64,000 bases of DNA from Pollutimonas harenae. GTDB lineage: Bacteria > Pseudomonadota > Gammaproteobacteria > Burkholderiales > Burkholderiaceae_B. Shown here one piece after another: positions 1-7,616 of the stretch. A program made the position numbers and the translations under genes. The notes under the pieces were generated by a model that was not told where the DNA came from, ran no database searches, and saw nothing but the letters and a program-made list of their open reading frames with translations. The stretch lies in the NCBI RefSeq assembly GCF_004153685.1, contig NZ_SDQD01000001.1, positions 806,001-870,000 on the forward strand. Reading direction: 5' to 3'. The stretch's first letter is position 1, and each line of letters starts with the position of its first letter.

Positions 1-436
1 GCTGCTTCATACCGCCCGAGATTTCTTTGGGCAGCTTGTGCATGGCATGGCTCAGGCCCACCATATGCAAGGCCATGGTCGTCCGCAGGCTCAGCGCATC
101 TCTGGTTTCGCGGTTGCCGAATACGCGCTCGACCGCCAGATGAACATTCTGAAAACAGGTGAGCCAGGGCAATAGGCTGTGATTCTGGAAGACCATCGCT
201 CGGTCGGGGCCTGGCCCGGTGATTTCCTTTTCGGCGCACAGCAGCACGCCTTCGGTGGGGCGGGTCAATCCTGCGATCAGATTCAGCAAGGTCGATTTGC
301 CGCAGCCGGAGTGCCCGATCAGCGAGACGAACTCTCCCTCTCGAATCGCCAGGTTGATGTCGCGCAGCGCAACAAAATGGCCGTTGCGGGTGTCGAAGCT
401 TTGCCCGACATCTTCGATGCGTACGAACTTTTTCAT
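1..436 (-). CDS. nrtD: Nitrate-type ABC transporter ATP-binding protein, C-terminus off window
   Basis: This is the ATPase of a nitrate/cyanate/bicarbonate-type ABC importer; it hydrolyses ATP on the cytoplasmic face to drive the NrtB permease. About 145 residues are visible, starting MKKFVRIEDV. Walker A is GHSGCGKST at residues 41-49, the Q-loop is MVFQNHSLLPW around Q84, and an ISGGM signature lies at 139-143; Walker B and the rest lie beyond the left edge. It starts 4 bases after the permease stop codon, so the two are probably translationally coupled. The order binding protein-permease-ATPase matches nrtA-nrtB-nrtD (also cmp/tau-type systems). The nitrate assignment rests mainly on the neighbouring NrtA-like receptor and the sigma-54/NtrC-like promoter. 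Taurine or sulfonate import is a less likely alternative. Confidence 0.85.
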   Translation of the reverse strand, partial: MKKFVRIEDVGQSFDTRNGHFVALRDINLAIREGEFVSLIGHSGCGKSTLLNLIAGLTRPTEGVLLCAEKEITGPGPDRAMVFQNHSLLPWLTCFQNVHLAVERVFGNRETRDALSLRTTMALHMVGLSHAMHKLPKEISGGMKQ

Positions 437-440
437 GCTC

Positions 441-1268
441 TCAAGCCTCGCTGTAGTTCATGCGGCGGGCCAATGCCAGCAGGCCCAGGTCCAGTATCAG
501 TCCGATCATGCCGATGACCAGCACGGCGATCAAAATGTTCTGTACATTCAGGTTGTTCCATTCGTCCCATAGCCAGAACCCCAGGCCGGTGCCGCCAGTC
601 AGCATTTCGGCTGCCACGATGACCAGCCACGCAGTGCCTATGGACAGGCGTACGCCTGTCATGATGTAGGGCAGTGCCGATGGCAACAGAATGCGGGTGA
701 AGACTTTCCATTCAGACAGGTTCAATACACGCGCGATATTCAAATAGTCTTCCGGCACACGCCTTACACCGTCAGCCGTGTTGATGATCATGGGCCAGAT
801 CGAACAGATGAAAATCGCCCAGATTGCCGCAGGGCCGGCAGCCTTGAACAGCAATAGTCCCAGCGGCAGCCATGCCAGAGGCGAGATCGGACGCAACAGG
901 TTGATGACGGGTGTGCAGATGGCGTTGATGACCGGGACACGTCCGATCAGGAAGCCTATGGGTATGCCTACCAGTGCAGCCAGCATGAAGCCGATGGCCA
1001 CGCGGCTGAGCGAGGCCAGGATATTCCAGCCTATGCCTACGTCGTTGGGGCCGTTGTCGTAGAACGGATCTTTGAACAGATTAAAAGCTGCCAGCAATGT
1101 GGATTCGGGCGGAGGGATGTCGCCTATCCGCATTGAGATTATTTTCCAGATGAAGAGCAACAGCGCAAAGCCAAGCAGTGGTCCGGCGCTGGCGCCGGTA
1201 AACTGCCCGATCAGAGTGCGCCAGCTTTTTCTGTTCGACGGCTTGATGACAGAGCTGGTTGTGTTCAT
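441..1268 (-). CDS. nrtB: Nitrate-type ABC transporter permease
   Basis: Inner-membrane permease of 275 residues, beginning MNTTSSVIKPSN. It shows several hydrophobic helices and the binding-protein-dependent transport (BPD) loop region around GVRRVPEDYLNIARVLNLSE, the helix that docks onto the ATPase. I start at 1268 because an AAAGGG ribosome site lies 6-8 bases upstream and the start falls 11 bases after the nrtA stop; a start at 1334 would overlap nrtA by about 55 bases. It is the second gene of the nrtA-nrtB-nrtD operon. The length fits NrtB/CmpB/SsuC-family permeases, and the substrate is inferred from the receptor. Confidence 0.88.
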   Translation of the reverse strand: MNTTSSVIKPSNRKSWRTLIGQFTGASAGPLLGFALLLFIWKIISMRIGDIPPPESTLLAAFNLFKDPFYDNGPNDVGIGWNILASLSRVAIGFMLAALVGIPIGFLIGRVPVINAICTPVINLLRPISPLAWLPLGLLLFKAAGPAAIWAIFICSIWPMIINTADGVRRVPEDYLNIARVLNLSEWKVFTRILLPSALPYIMTGVRLSIGTAWLVIVAAEMLTGGTGLGFWLWDEWNNLNVQNILIAVLVIGMIGLILDLGLLALARRMNYSEA

Positions 1269-1279
1269 ATGTTTACCCT

Positions 1280-2584
1280 TTATGCCTTGATGACGAAGCC
1301 GTCGGCATAGCCGGCCGGATCGCTGCCGTCCCACACCACGCCGTCCAGCAACTTACTGCTGCGCGACTCGCTGGCGGGCAATGCTATGTTGGCCGCCGCG
1401 GCGGCTTCTTTGTAGGTGTCGATGCGATTGACTTGTTGTGCAACGGTCCGGTAGTTGGGGTGTTCCTTCAGGATGCCCCAGCGCTTGTGCTGGGTCAGGA
1501 ACCACATGCCATCACTCAGGTAGGGAAAGTTGACCGCACCTTCCCCATGAAAGCGCATGGCGTGTGCGTCTGACCAGGACTTGCCCAGACCGTTTTCATA
1601 TTGGCCCAGCATGCGGCCCATGATGACGCCGACGTTGGCGTTCACATATGATTTGGCGGCTATTGTTTCAGCCGTCTTGCGCAGATTGTCGGGCGAGCTG
1701 TCTATCCAGCGGCTGGCTTCAAGAATCGCGGCGGTAACTGCGCGCACGGTATGGGGGTGGCTTGCGACGAAGTTCGCACGCGTACCCAGGACTTTCTCGG
1801 GATGGTCCACCCAGATGTCTTGTGAGGTGGCTGCGCTGAAACCCACTTTGTCGATGATGGCCCGGGCATTCCATGGTTCTCCCACACAATAGCCGTCAAC
1901 ATTACCTATGCGCATATTGGCCACCATCTGCGGTGGCGGGACGGTCACATTGCGTGTCTTGCCCGGATCTATGCCATGGCTGGCCAGCCAGTAATAAAGC
2001 CACATGGCATGCGTGCCTGTGGGAAAGGTATGTGCGAAGGTGTACGGACGTTTATCGCCAGCGATTTTTCTGGCTAATGACTCACCGTCGATCACGCCCG
2101 CTTCGCGTAGCTGGTTCGACAGAGTGATGCCCTGGCCGTTCTGGTTCAGGCCCATAAGCACGGCCATGTCTTGTTGGGCGCCAGCCAGCCCAAGCTGCAT
2201 GCCATAGATCAGACCGTACAGCACATGGGCGAAATCCAGATCTCCGTTGGTGAGTTTTTCCCGTACCCCGGCCCATGAGGCCTCCTTGGTGGGAATGATC
2301 TTGACTCCATGCTTCTTGTCGAAGCCAAGGACAGAAGCCATCACCACCGATGCGCAATCGGTTAACGGGATAAAGCCAATTTTCACTTCGGTCTTCTCGG
2401 GCGCATCGGAACCGGCAGCCCATGCAGTGGCCCGGATCAGGGGATCCATCAGCGAGAGTGCTCCCAGTCCGGCTGCGGCGGAGGCGCCAAGCAAGGCCCG
2501 GCGCCGTTGATCGATACCATTGATCTGCGATGTGGCGATAGTCTGCGCGCCAGAGGCAGGGGGCGGTGGGGATGCGGCTTTCAT
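1280..2584 (-). CDS. nrtA: Nitrate-binding periplasmic protein (NrtA/CmpA family), Tat-type signal
   Basis: Substrate receptor of 434 residues. The N-terminus carries three arginines at 27-29 followed by an alanine/leucine-rich stretch (RRRALLGASAAAG), which looks like a twin-arginine export signal. The mature part begins near KTEVKIGFIPLTDCASVVMA, the typical NrtA/CmpA opening, and includes the conserved HTFPTGTHAMWLYYWLA and VGEPWNARAI segments. Receptors of this family bind nitrate, nitrite or bicarbonate. It is first in the operon and follows a sigma-54 promoter about 36 bases upstream, with a GGAG ribosome site before the ATG. The nitrogen-type promoter favours nitrate over bicarbonate; that is an inference. 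Confidence 0.88.
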   Translation of the reverse strand: MKAASPPPPASGAQTIATSQINGIDQRRRALLGASAAAGLGALSLMDPLIRATAWAAGSDAPEKTEVKIGFIPLTDCASVVMASVLGFDKKHGVKIIPTKEASWAGVREKLTNGDLDFAHVLYGLIYGMQLGLAGAQQDMAVLMGLNQNGQGITLSNQLREAGVIDGESLARKIAGDKRPYTFAHTFPTGTHAMWLYYWLASHGIDPGKTRNVTVPPPQMVANMRIGNVDGYCVGEPWNARAIIDKVGFSAATSQDIWVDHPEKVLGTRANFVASHPHTVRAVTAAILEASRWIDSSPDNLRKTAETIAAKSYVNANVGVIMGRMLGQYENGLGKSWSDAHAMRFHGEGAVNFPYLSDGMWFLTQHKRWGILKEHPNYRTVAQQVNRIDTYKEAAAAANIALPASESRSSKLLDGVVWDGSDPAGYADGFVIKA

Positions 2585-2619
2585 TGGGGCTCCATGTAAA
2601 ACATCTGCACAGGAGTTAA

Positions 2620-2635
2620 AGCAAAATTCGTGCCA
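2620..2635 (-). promoter_or_regulatory. Sigma-54 (-24/-12) promoter for nrtA
   Basis: On the minus strand the sequence reads TGGCACGAATTTTGCT. It matches the sigma-54 consensus TGGCAC-N5-TTGC(A/T), with exactly 10 bases between the -24 GG and the -12 GC. Transcription would start near 2609, leaving a leader of roughly 25 bases before nrtA. Confidence 0.87.
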
Positions 2636-2675
2636 GCTTTATGTCAGGCCCATCAGGCTGGAAAACGCTGTCACC

Positions 2676-2692
2676 TGCACTGGAGCTGTGCA
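2676..2692. promoter_or_regulatory. NtrC-like enhancer site
   Basis: TGCAC-N7-GTGCA inverted repeat (TGCACTGGAGCTGTGCA). The half-sites and spacing are those of the NtrC (GlnG) box, although the inner bases differ from the usual C(A/T)-rich core. It is centred about 75 bp upstream of the predicted sigma-54 start. It lies between nrtA and dinB, so only its spacing to the sigma-54 promoter ties it to nrtA. Confidence 0.6.
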
Positions 2693-2743
2693 TCGTGTGT
2701 TGCGACGCACCAGAACCGGGCTGTGGCGCTTTGGTCATTGGCT

Positions 2744-2768
2744 TATAATTTGCTGTGCTTTTGTACAG
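2744..2768 (+). promoter_or_regulatory. dinB promoter -10 (TATAAT) with overlapping LexA box
   Basis: A consensus TATAAT lies at 2744-2749. Directly after it, 2753-2768 reads CTGTGCTTTTGTACAG, a perfect CTGT-N8-ACAG LexA operator that would cover the transcription start. No good -35 is visible at the proper distance. This arrangement predicts SOS control of dinB. The ATG follows 8 bases after the box, so the leader is very short. Confidence 0.85.
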
Positions 2769-2776
2769 CAGCCAAC

Positions 2777-3943
2777 ATGGATTCCGAACACGCTCGCCCT
2801 CGCCGTATCGCTCATCTGGATATGGATGCTTTTTATGCATCGGTAGAGCGCTTGCGTTATCCCGAGCTCAAGGGCTTGCCTGTCGTGATTGGTGGCGGCA
2901 GCGCAAGTCAGCCTACGGTGCTGCCCGATGGCACGCGGCTGTTTTCGCGCCTGCAGGGCTATGTTGGCCGCGGTGTGGTGACTACCTCCACTTACGAGGC
3001 ACGCGCGCTGGGTGTGTTTTCAGCCATGGGCATGATGAAGGCAGCCCAGCTGGCGCCCGAGGCGATTTTGCTGCCGGTGGATTTCAAGGCCTATCGCTAT
3101 TACTCACGCTTGTTCAAGTCCGCGGTGGCGAGTATTGCTCCCCACATGGAAGACCGTGGCATCGATGAGATATACCTCGATCTGAGTCAACATCCGGAGG
3201 ATACCCTGACGCTGGCCCGCAACATCAAGCAAGCTGTTTTCCAGGCAACCGGTCTTAGTTGTTCGATAGGCATTTCGCCCAACAAATTGCTGTCGAAAAT
3301 AGCGTCAGAACTCGATAAGCCTGACGGTATAACCATTATTGGGCCAGGTGATCTCGAGGCACGAATCTGGCCACTGCCGGTGGGCAAGGTTAATGGCATA
3401 GGGCCTAAAGCGAATGCTCGTTTGGCCGCAGCAGGCATCCATACCATTGCCGAACTGGCTGCCGCAGCCCCCGAGCTGTTGCAAAGCTTGTTTGGCCTGA
3501 GCTATGCGCAGTGGCTGCTGAATGTGGCACAGGGTGTTGATCACCGCCCTGTTGTCACCTATTCGGAACCAAAATCCATCAGTCGTGAAACGACTTTCGA
3601 GCGTGACCTGCACGTCCAGCACGACAAGAAGGTGTTGTCTGCCCAGTTTTCACAATTATGTGAACAGCTGGAAGGTGATTTGCTGCGTAAAGGCTATGTA
3701 GGGCGCACTATAGGGATCAAACTGCGCTTCGATGATTTTCGTACAGTCACGCGTGACCTGACACTACCGGGCCCCACCGGCAGTGCGCAGGTCATACATC
3801 ATGCGGCCGGGCAGTGTCTGAAGCGTATAGAGCTGAATCACCGGATTCGGCTATTGGGGGTACGCATCAGTGGACTGCAGCCTGGTACAGGCCCGGAAGA
3901 TGAAACGAACAGGGCGCCCGAGCAGCTGAGTCTTTACGATTAG
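2777..3943 (+). CDS. dinB: DNA polymerase IV (Y family)
   Basis: Error-prone translesion polymerase of 388 residues. The palm carboxylates are visible: D15 and D17 in LDMDAFYASVE, and D130/E131 in GIDEIYLDLS. Central helix-hairpin-helix segments (KVNGIGPKANARLAAAGI) and a C-terminal little-finger domain follow. The protein ends EQLSLYD, which fits a beta-clamp binding peptide (QLxLY/F). The start at 2777 is chosen because the LexA box and -10 element lie just upstream; an extension to 2630 would put the promoter inside the gene and adds no family sequence. It diverges from nrtA. Induction by DNA damage through LexA is inferred from the operator. Confidence 0.93.
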   Translation: MDSEHARPRRIAHLDMDAFYASVERLRYPELKGLPVVIGGGSASQPTVLPDGTRLFSRLQGYVGRGVVTTSTYEARALGVFSAMGMMKAAQLAPEAILLPVDFKAYRYYSRLFKSAVASIAPHMEDRGIDEIYLDLSQHPEDTLTLARNIKQAVFQATGLSCSIGISPNKLLSKIASELDKPDGITIIGPGDLEARIWPLPVGKVNGIGPKANARLAAAGIHTIAELAAAAPELLQSLFGLSYAQWLLNVAQGVDHRPVVTYSEPKSISRETTFERDLHVQHDKKVLSAQFSQLCEQLEGDLLRKGYVGRTIGIKLRFDDFRTVTRDLTLPGPTGSAQVIHHAAGQCLKRIELNHRIRLLGVRISGLQPGTGPEDETNRAPEQLSLYD

Positions 3944-4155
3944 CAGAGCGATAGTGTTGGTGGTCGATAGAAAATTTAAATAACAATAATTGCTTTAAGC
4001 TAATTTTTATATTTCTTTTAGCTATTTATAAGTAATGAACAAATAGTTATAAAAATCGGGCGGGCTTGCTAGCATAAGGTTTCTGGCGCATGTTGCCGGG
4101 GTGGCCTGAAACGGTTGCCTTGCGCTGCCAACCCAATATCTTGCAGGAACAATTC
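3944..4155. promoter_or_regulatory. AT-rich leader with dyads before the cystine transporter
   Basis: A markedly AT-rich gap of 212 bases. It contains inverted repeats AGCTAA-N14-TTAGCT (3998-4023) and CTATTT-N13-AAATAG (about 4022-4046), and a TATAAA just downstream. CysB-type activators bind AT-rich arrays of this sort upstream of sulfur genes, but I cannot show a specific site. The promoter for tcyJ-tcyL must lie here. Confidence 0.4.
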
Positions 4156-4968
4156 ATGAAGACTTTTGCTTATGTACGCGGCTTACTGGCTGCGGGCGCA
4201 GTGGCTGTGTCGGCCCTTGTCGCCGGTGGTGCTGCCCAGGCGGCCGATCTGATCGATACCGTCAAGGAACGCGGTACCTTGATTGTCGGTGTCGAGGGTA
4301 CCTACCCACCCTTTAATTACGTAGATACCAAAACAGGCGAACTCGATGGCTTCGACATCGAAGTGTCCAGGCTCATCGCCGACAAGCTGGGTGTCAAGGT
4401 ACAGTTTGTCAAAACAGAATGGAGCGCGATTCTGGCTGGACTCAGTTCGGGCAAGTTCGATGTCATCGTCAATCAAGTGGGCATTACGCCCGGAAGGCAG
4501 CAAACCTTTGATTTCTCGATACCCTATGTGGCGTCCAGTCCGCAGCTGATTCTGCGCAAGAATGACGACGCAGGCTACGCCAGTTTCGCCGACCTGAAAG
4601 GCAAGAAACTGGGCGTATCGCAGGGCAGCAACTACGAGGCTCTGGCCAAGTCCCAGGAAGGGGTGGATGTCAAAAGCTATCCCGGTGCCCCCGAGTATTT
4701 GTCCGACCTGATCAGCCGACGTGTCGATGCTGCACTGAACGATCAACTGATGACCGCCTATCTGGTCAAGACATCCAATATTCCCATCAAGGGCGGGGCA
4801 ATTGTGGGCGAGCCCAAGTTCAATGGCATACCCTTTCGCAAAGGCAATCCAGGCTTCGAAGCGGCACTGAACAAGGCCCTGCAAGACGCTTTCGACAGCG
4901 GCGAGTTTGCCAAGATCTCGAATAAATGGTTTGGCATTGATGTCAGCAAGGTTCGCAAACCTGAGTAA
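4156..4968 (+). CDS. tcyJ: L-cystine/amino-acid ABC transporter binding protein (FliY/TcyJ-like)
   Basis: Periplasmic receptor of 270 residues with a Sec signal (MKTFAYVRGLLAAGAVAVSA, cleavage near AQAA-DLID). The mature protein starts with VKERGTLIVGVEGTYPPFNY and contains FDVIVNQVGITPGRQQTFDFS and LKGKKLGVSQGSNYEALAKS. This closely follows the E. coli cystine receptor FliY/TcyJ as I remember it. AGGA precedes the ATG by 7 bases; a longer reading from 4090 would bury the signal peptide. The YecS-like permease follows after 19 bases. Family 3 receptors also bind other polar amino acids, so cystine is probable rather than proven. Confidence 0.82.
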   Translation: MKTFAYVRGLLAAGAVAVSALVAGGAAQAADLIDTVKERGTLIVGVEGTYPPFNYVDTKTGELDGFDIEVSRLIADKLGVKVQFVKTEWSAILAGLSSGKFDVIVNQVGITPGRQQTFDFSIPYVASSPQLILRKNDDAGYASFADLKGKKLGVSQGSNYEALAKSQEGVDVKSYPGAPEYLSDLISRRVDAALNDQLMTAYLVKTSNIPIKGGAIVGEPKFNGIPFRKGNPGFEAALNKALQDAFDSGEFAKISNKWFGIDVSKVRKPE

Positions 4969-4987
4969 TTCCAGTTTTTGATTCAGT

Positions 4988-5650
4988 ATGAATTTCTTTG
5001 ACCTGATGGTCCTGGCCGGTCCCATTCTTTTGAAGGGGACCGGCTACACCTTGATCTTTGCCTTTTCAGCCATGTTTGGCGGCTTGCTGGTGGGCTTTGC
5101 GCTGGCTGTGCTGCGTATTATTCCCAGCCGCTGGACTCAAGTTCCGGCCACGGTATATGTAAGCATGATGCGGGGTACGCCCTTGCTGGTGCAGGTATTC
5201 ATTATTTACTATGGCCTGCCCAGCATCGGTATTTCATTCGATCCGCTGACGGCCGGGGTGCTGGCACTTAGCCTGAATGCTGGCGCTTATATTTCTGAGA
5301 GCCTGCGGGGCGCCATTGTGGGGATTACCAAAGGGCAGTGGTCGGCAGGCTACAGCCTAGGCCTCAGTTACTGGCAGAATCTGCACTACATCGTGATGCC
5401 CCAGGCTCTGCGCCTGGCCGTGCCATCCATGAGCAACTCCCTGATCAGCCTCATCAAAGATACTTCGCTGGTTTCGGTGATTACGGTCACTGAATTATTG
5501 CTGGCCACCAAAGACGTGATCGCCACCACCTTCCAGCCCCTCCCGTTGTATCTGGCTGCGGCAGGTATCTATTGGATACTGAGCTTGTGCCTGGAGCAGG
5601 TACAGGCTCGGCTCGAGAAACACTACGGCCGCAGCGCCCGCCACGCCTAG
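4988..5650 (+). CDS. tcyL: L-cystine/amino-acid ABC transporter permease (YecS/TcyL-like)
   Basis: Polar amino acid ABC permease of 220 residues. It has the family opening LLKGTGYTLIFAFSAMFGG, the MRGTPLLVQVFIIYYGLP segment, and an EAA-type loop (ESLRGAIVGITKGQWSAGYSLGLSYWQNLHYIVMPQALR) that contacts the ATPase. It is co-directional with tcyJ. The expected ATP-binding gene (tcyN/yecC) does not follow; the next gene is on the other strand, so the ATPase must be encoded elsewhere or shared. Confidence 0.85.
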   Translation: MNFFDLMVLAGPILLKGTGYTLIFAFSAMFGGLLVGFALAVLRIIPSRWTQVPATVYVSMMRGTPLLVQVFIIYYGLPSIGISFDPLTAGVLALSLNAGAYISESLRGAIVGITKGQWSAGYSLGLSYWQNLHYIVMPQALRLAVPSMSNSLISLIKDTSLVSVITVTELLLATKDVIATTFQPLPLYLAAAGIYWILSLCLEQVQARLEKHYGRSARHA

Positions 5651-5693
5651 TACTTTGGCGGGCGTACAGCGCGTGGGCTTGTTCGCGGAACGC

Positions 5694-6566
5694 TTAAAAA
5701 TCGAATTCAGCTTCGACCAGATCGCCAGCGCTTAGCGTGCTGCCAACGCTGGCACCCGCCACCACGGCATTCACACCAAACAGCAAGCCTTCGGGAAACT
5801 GTCGATACTCGGCCAAAGTCAGGCCCGGCTCGTCGGCCGGCAGGGCGGTGGCCTGATCGATGTTGGGTATGGGACAGCGGGCGCAGCGCTTGACCTGAGC
5901 CAGCGTCATGCGCCCCACCTTAATGCTGGCCAGGTAGTCTTCTTCGTAGGGTTCCAGGCCCTGTAGCACGATATTGGGGCGGAAGCGATTCATGGGTACA
6001 GCGTCCAGCCGCTTGGCCTGCAGGCGCTGGTTCAACTCGTCGAGGGAGCCCTGGTTGGCGATCAGAAAGGGAAAGCCGTCGGCAAATCCAAAACGGTGAC
6101 GGGCCGGAAAATCCGGCATCAGCTCGCCATGTTTGGCGCGCCAGTTTTGTACGTGTTTGAGGCTGGCATAGCGTTCGGCTTCGGGGTGTACCCGCAGCAG
6201 GCGGCAGGGCAAGCCCAGGAACGCTGCGAGCCAGTTTGCCACCACATCGCCTTCGTCGAAGCCCAGCGTATCGGCTGCCCAGATACGTACGGGCACCTGG
6301 GCGGGTTCGGCTGTGTCGGTGAGCCAAGGCACCAGAATATCGGGCATGCCCGGTGCCGACAGGGTCAGGTCGCCTTGTTGAATAGCGGGTTGTATGAGTG
6401 CCATTTTGGCGTGCTGGCGCTGCGTCAGGAACACACCATTACCGTCGACAATCACCCACTGCCTGTCAAGAAACAGGCCGCTTTGGCTGACAGCGACTTT
6501 GGCGTGATCGATACCGGCACATGATTTGACCGGGTAGGTGTGCAGGCTAAGAATGGAAATAGTCAT
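5694..6566 (-). CDS. MOSC-domain molybdenum cofactor protein (YcbX/mARC-like, without ferredoxin domain)
   Basis: 290 residues. The N-terminal beta-barrel motif (ILSLHTYPVKSCAGIDHAKV) is followed by a MOSC domain with the conserved arginine segment MNRFRPNIVLQG and a cysteine motif RCARCPIPNID, where the family carries its molybdenum-ligating cysteine. YcbX of E. coli (about 369 residues) ends with a 2Fe-2S domain that is missing here, so electrons would have to come from a separate partner. Family members reduce N-hydroxylated compounds such as 6-hydroxylaminopurine. I start at MTISIL (6566); the longer upstream reading is not family-like. It diverges from eamA. Confidence 0.82.
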   Translation of the reverse strand: MTISILSLHTYPVKSCAGIDHAKVAVSQSGLFLDRQWVIVDGNGVFLTQRQHAKMALIQPAIQQGDLTLSAPGMPDILVPWLTDTAEPAQVPVRIWAADTLGFDEGDVVANWLAAFLGLPCRLLRVHPEAERYASLKHVQNWRAKHGELMPDFPARHRFGFADGFPFLIANQGSLDELNQRLQAKRLDAVPMNRFRPNIVLQGLEPYEEDYLASIKVGRMTLAQVKRCARCPIPNIDQATALPADEPGLTLAEYRQFPEGLLFGVNAVVAGASVGSTLSAGDLVEAEFDF

Positions 6567-6626
6567 GGTGCTACGGGCTCCTGGCGCATAATACCGCTTT
6601 CCAAGTATATAGCTGAAGGAATGGGA

Positions 6627-7517
6627 ATGCCGTTGAAAGACTGGCTGGCGGCCTTGGTCATCGTGTGCGCCTGGGGTATTAATTTCGTGGTGATCAAGCT
6701 GGCGCTGGATGAAATACCACCCCTGCTGCTGGGAGCCTTGCGTTTCACCTTTGTAGCTTTCCCTGCCATTTTGTTCGTCAAACGACCGCAGCTGCCCTGG
6801 CGCATCATCGTCCTGTATGGACTGACGATCAGCTTCGGACAGTTTGTATTCCTGTTTACGGCTATGTATGTGGGCATGCCGGCGGGCCTGGCTTCGCTGG
6901 TGCTTCAGTCGCAAGCCTTCTTTACGGTACTGATCGCCGCTCTATTGCTGGGCGAAGGGGTGTACCGGCACAATATCCTGGGCATGGGTGTTGCCGTGCT
7001 GGGGCTGGTCTTTATACAGCAGGGTGCCACAGGAGGCTCGATGACCCTGCTGGGCTTTGTATTGACCTTGCTGGCGGCCTTGAGCTGGGCCAGCGGCAAT
7101 ATTGTTGCCAAGGTGGCCGGCAAGGTCGATATGCTGGGGTTGGTGATCTGGGGCGCATTGATTCCACCTATACCTTTCCTGGCAATGTCATGGGCGCTGG
7201 AGGGGCCGCAGGCCATACAAGAAAGTCTGAGCCAGATTACTTATGTGGGGGTTGCGGCGGTAACTTATCTGGCTCTGGTGGCCACTGTGATTGGCTATGT
7301 CTTGTGGGGGCGCCTGCTGACGCGGCATCCGGCCAGCAAGGTGGCGCCCTTGACGCTGCTGGTACCGGTCATAGGCCTGGTCTCGGCGGCCTGGCTGCTC
7401 GGTGAGCAGCTGCAAGCCGTGCAATGGCTGGGCGGCGCAATCGTCATGCTGGGCCTGATCATTAATGTATTTGGTCCCAGATTCATGCTGCGTTTGCGCA
7501 CGATTTTGCGCGCTTGA
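6627..7517 (+). CDS. eamA: EamA-type DMT exporter (cysteine/O-acetylserine efflux family)
   Basis: Inner-membrane exporter of about 296 residues with ten hydrophobic helices in two EamA repeats. The run WGINFVVIKLALDEIPPLLL, the block GMPAGLASLVLQSQAFFT and the end region PLTLLVPVIGLVSAAWLLGE closely parallel E. coli EamA (YdeD), which exports cysteine and O-acetylserine. A GAAGGA ribosome site at 6615-6620 sits 6 bases before this ATG; an ATG at 6621 directly abuts it and is less likely. Its neighbourhood with a cystine importer fits sulfur amino-acid homeostasis, though substrate specificity in the DMT family is not readable from sequence alone. Confidence 0.82.
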   Translation: MPLKDWLAALVIVCAWGINFVVIKLALDEIPPLLLGALRFTFVAFPAILFVKRPQLPWRIIVLYGLTISFGQFVFLFTAMYVGMPAGLASLVLQSQAFFTVLIAALLLGEGVYRHNILGMGVAVLGLVFIQQGATGGSMTLLGFVLTLLAALSWASGNIVAKVAGKVDMLGLVIWGALIPPIPFLAMSWALEGPQAIQESLSQITYVGVAAVTYLALVATVIGYVLWGRLLTRHPASKVAPLTLLVPVIGLVSAAWLLGEQLQAVQWLGGAIVMLGLIINVFGPRFMLRLRTILRA

Positions 7518-7616
7518 ACGCGGCGGGTTCGTCATGCCCATGCTTGCTGTACTGCGGTAAAATTTGCCTTGCAGGACTTGCTGCCATTACTTTCTTTTTT
7601 TGAATAGGAAGCCAAA

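Noticed and set aside
2630-2776. N-terminal extension of DinB by 49 residues
   Set aside because: It would place the TATAAT and LexA box inside the gene and has no similarity to the polymerase IV N-terminus.
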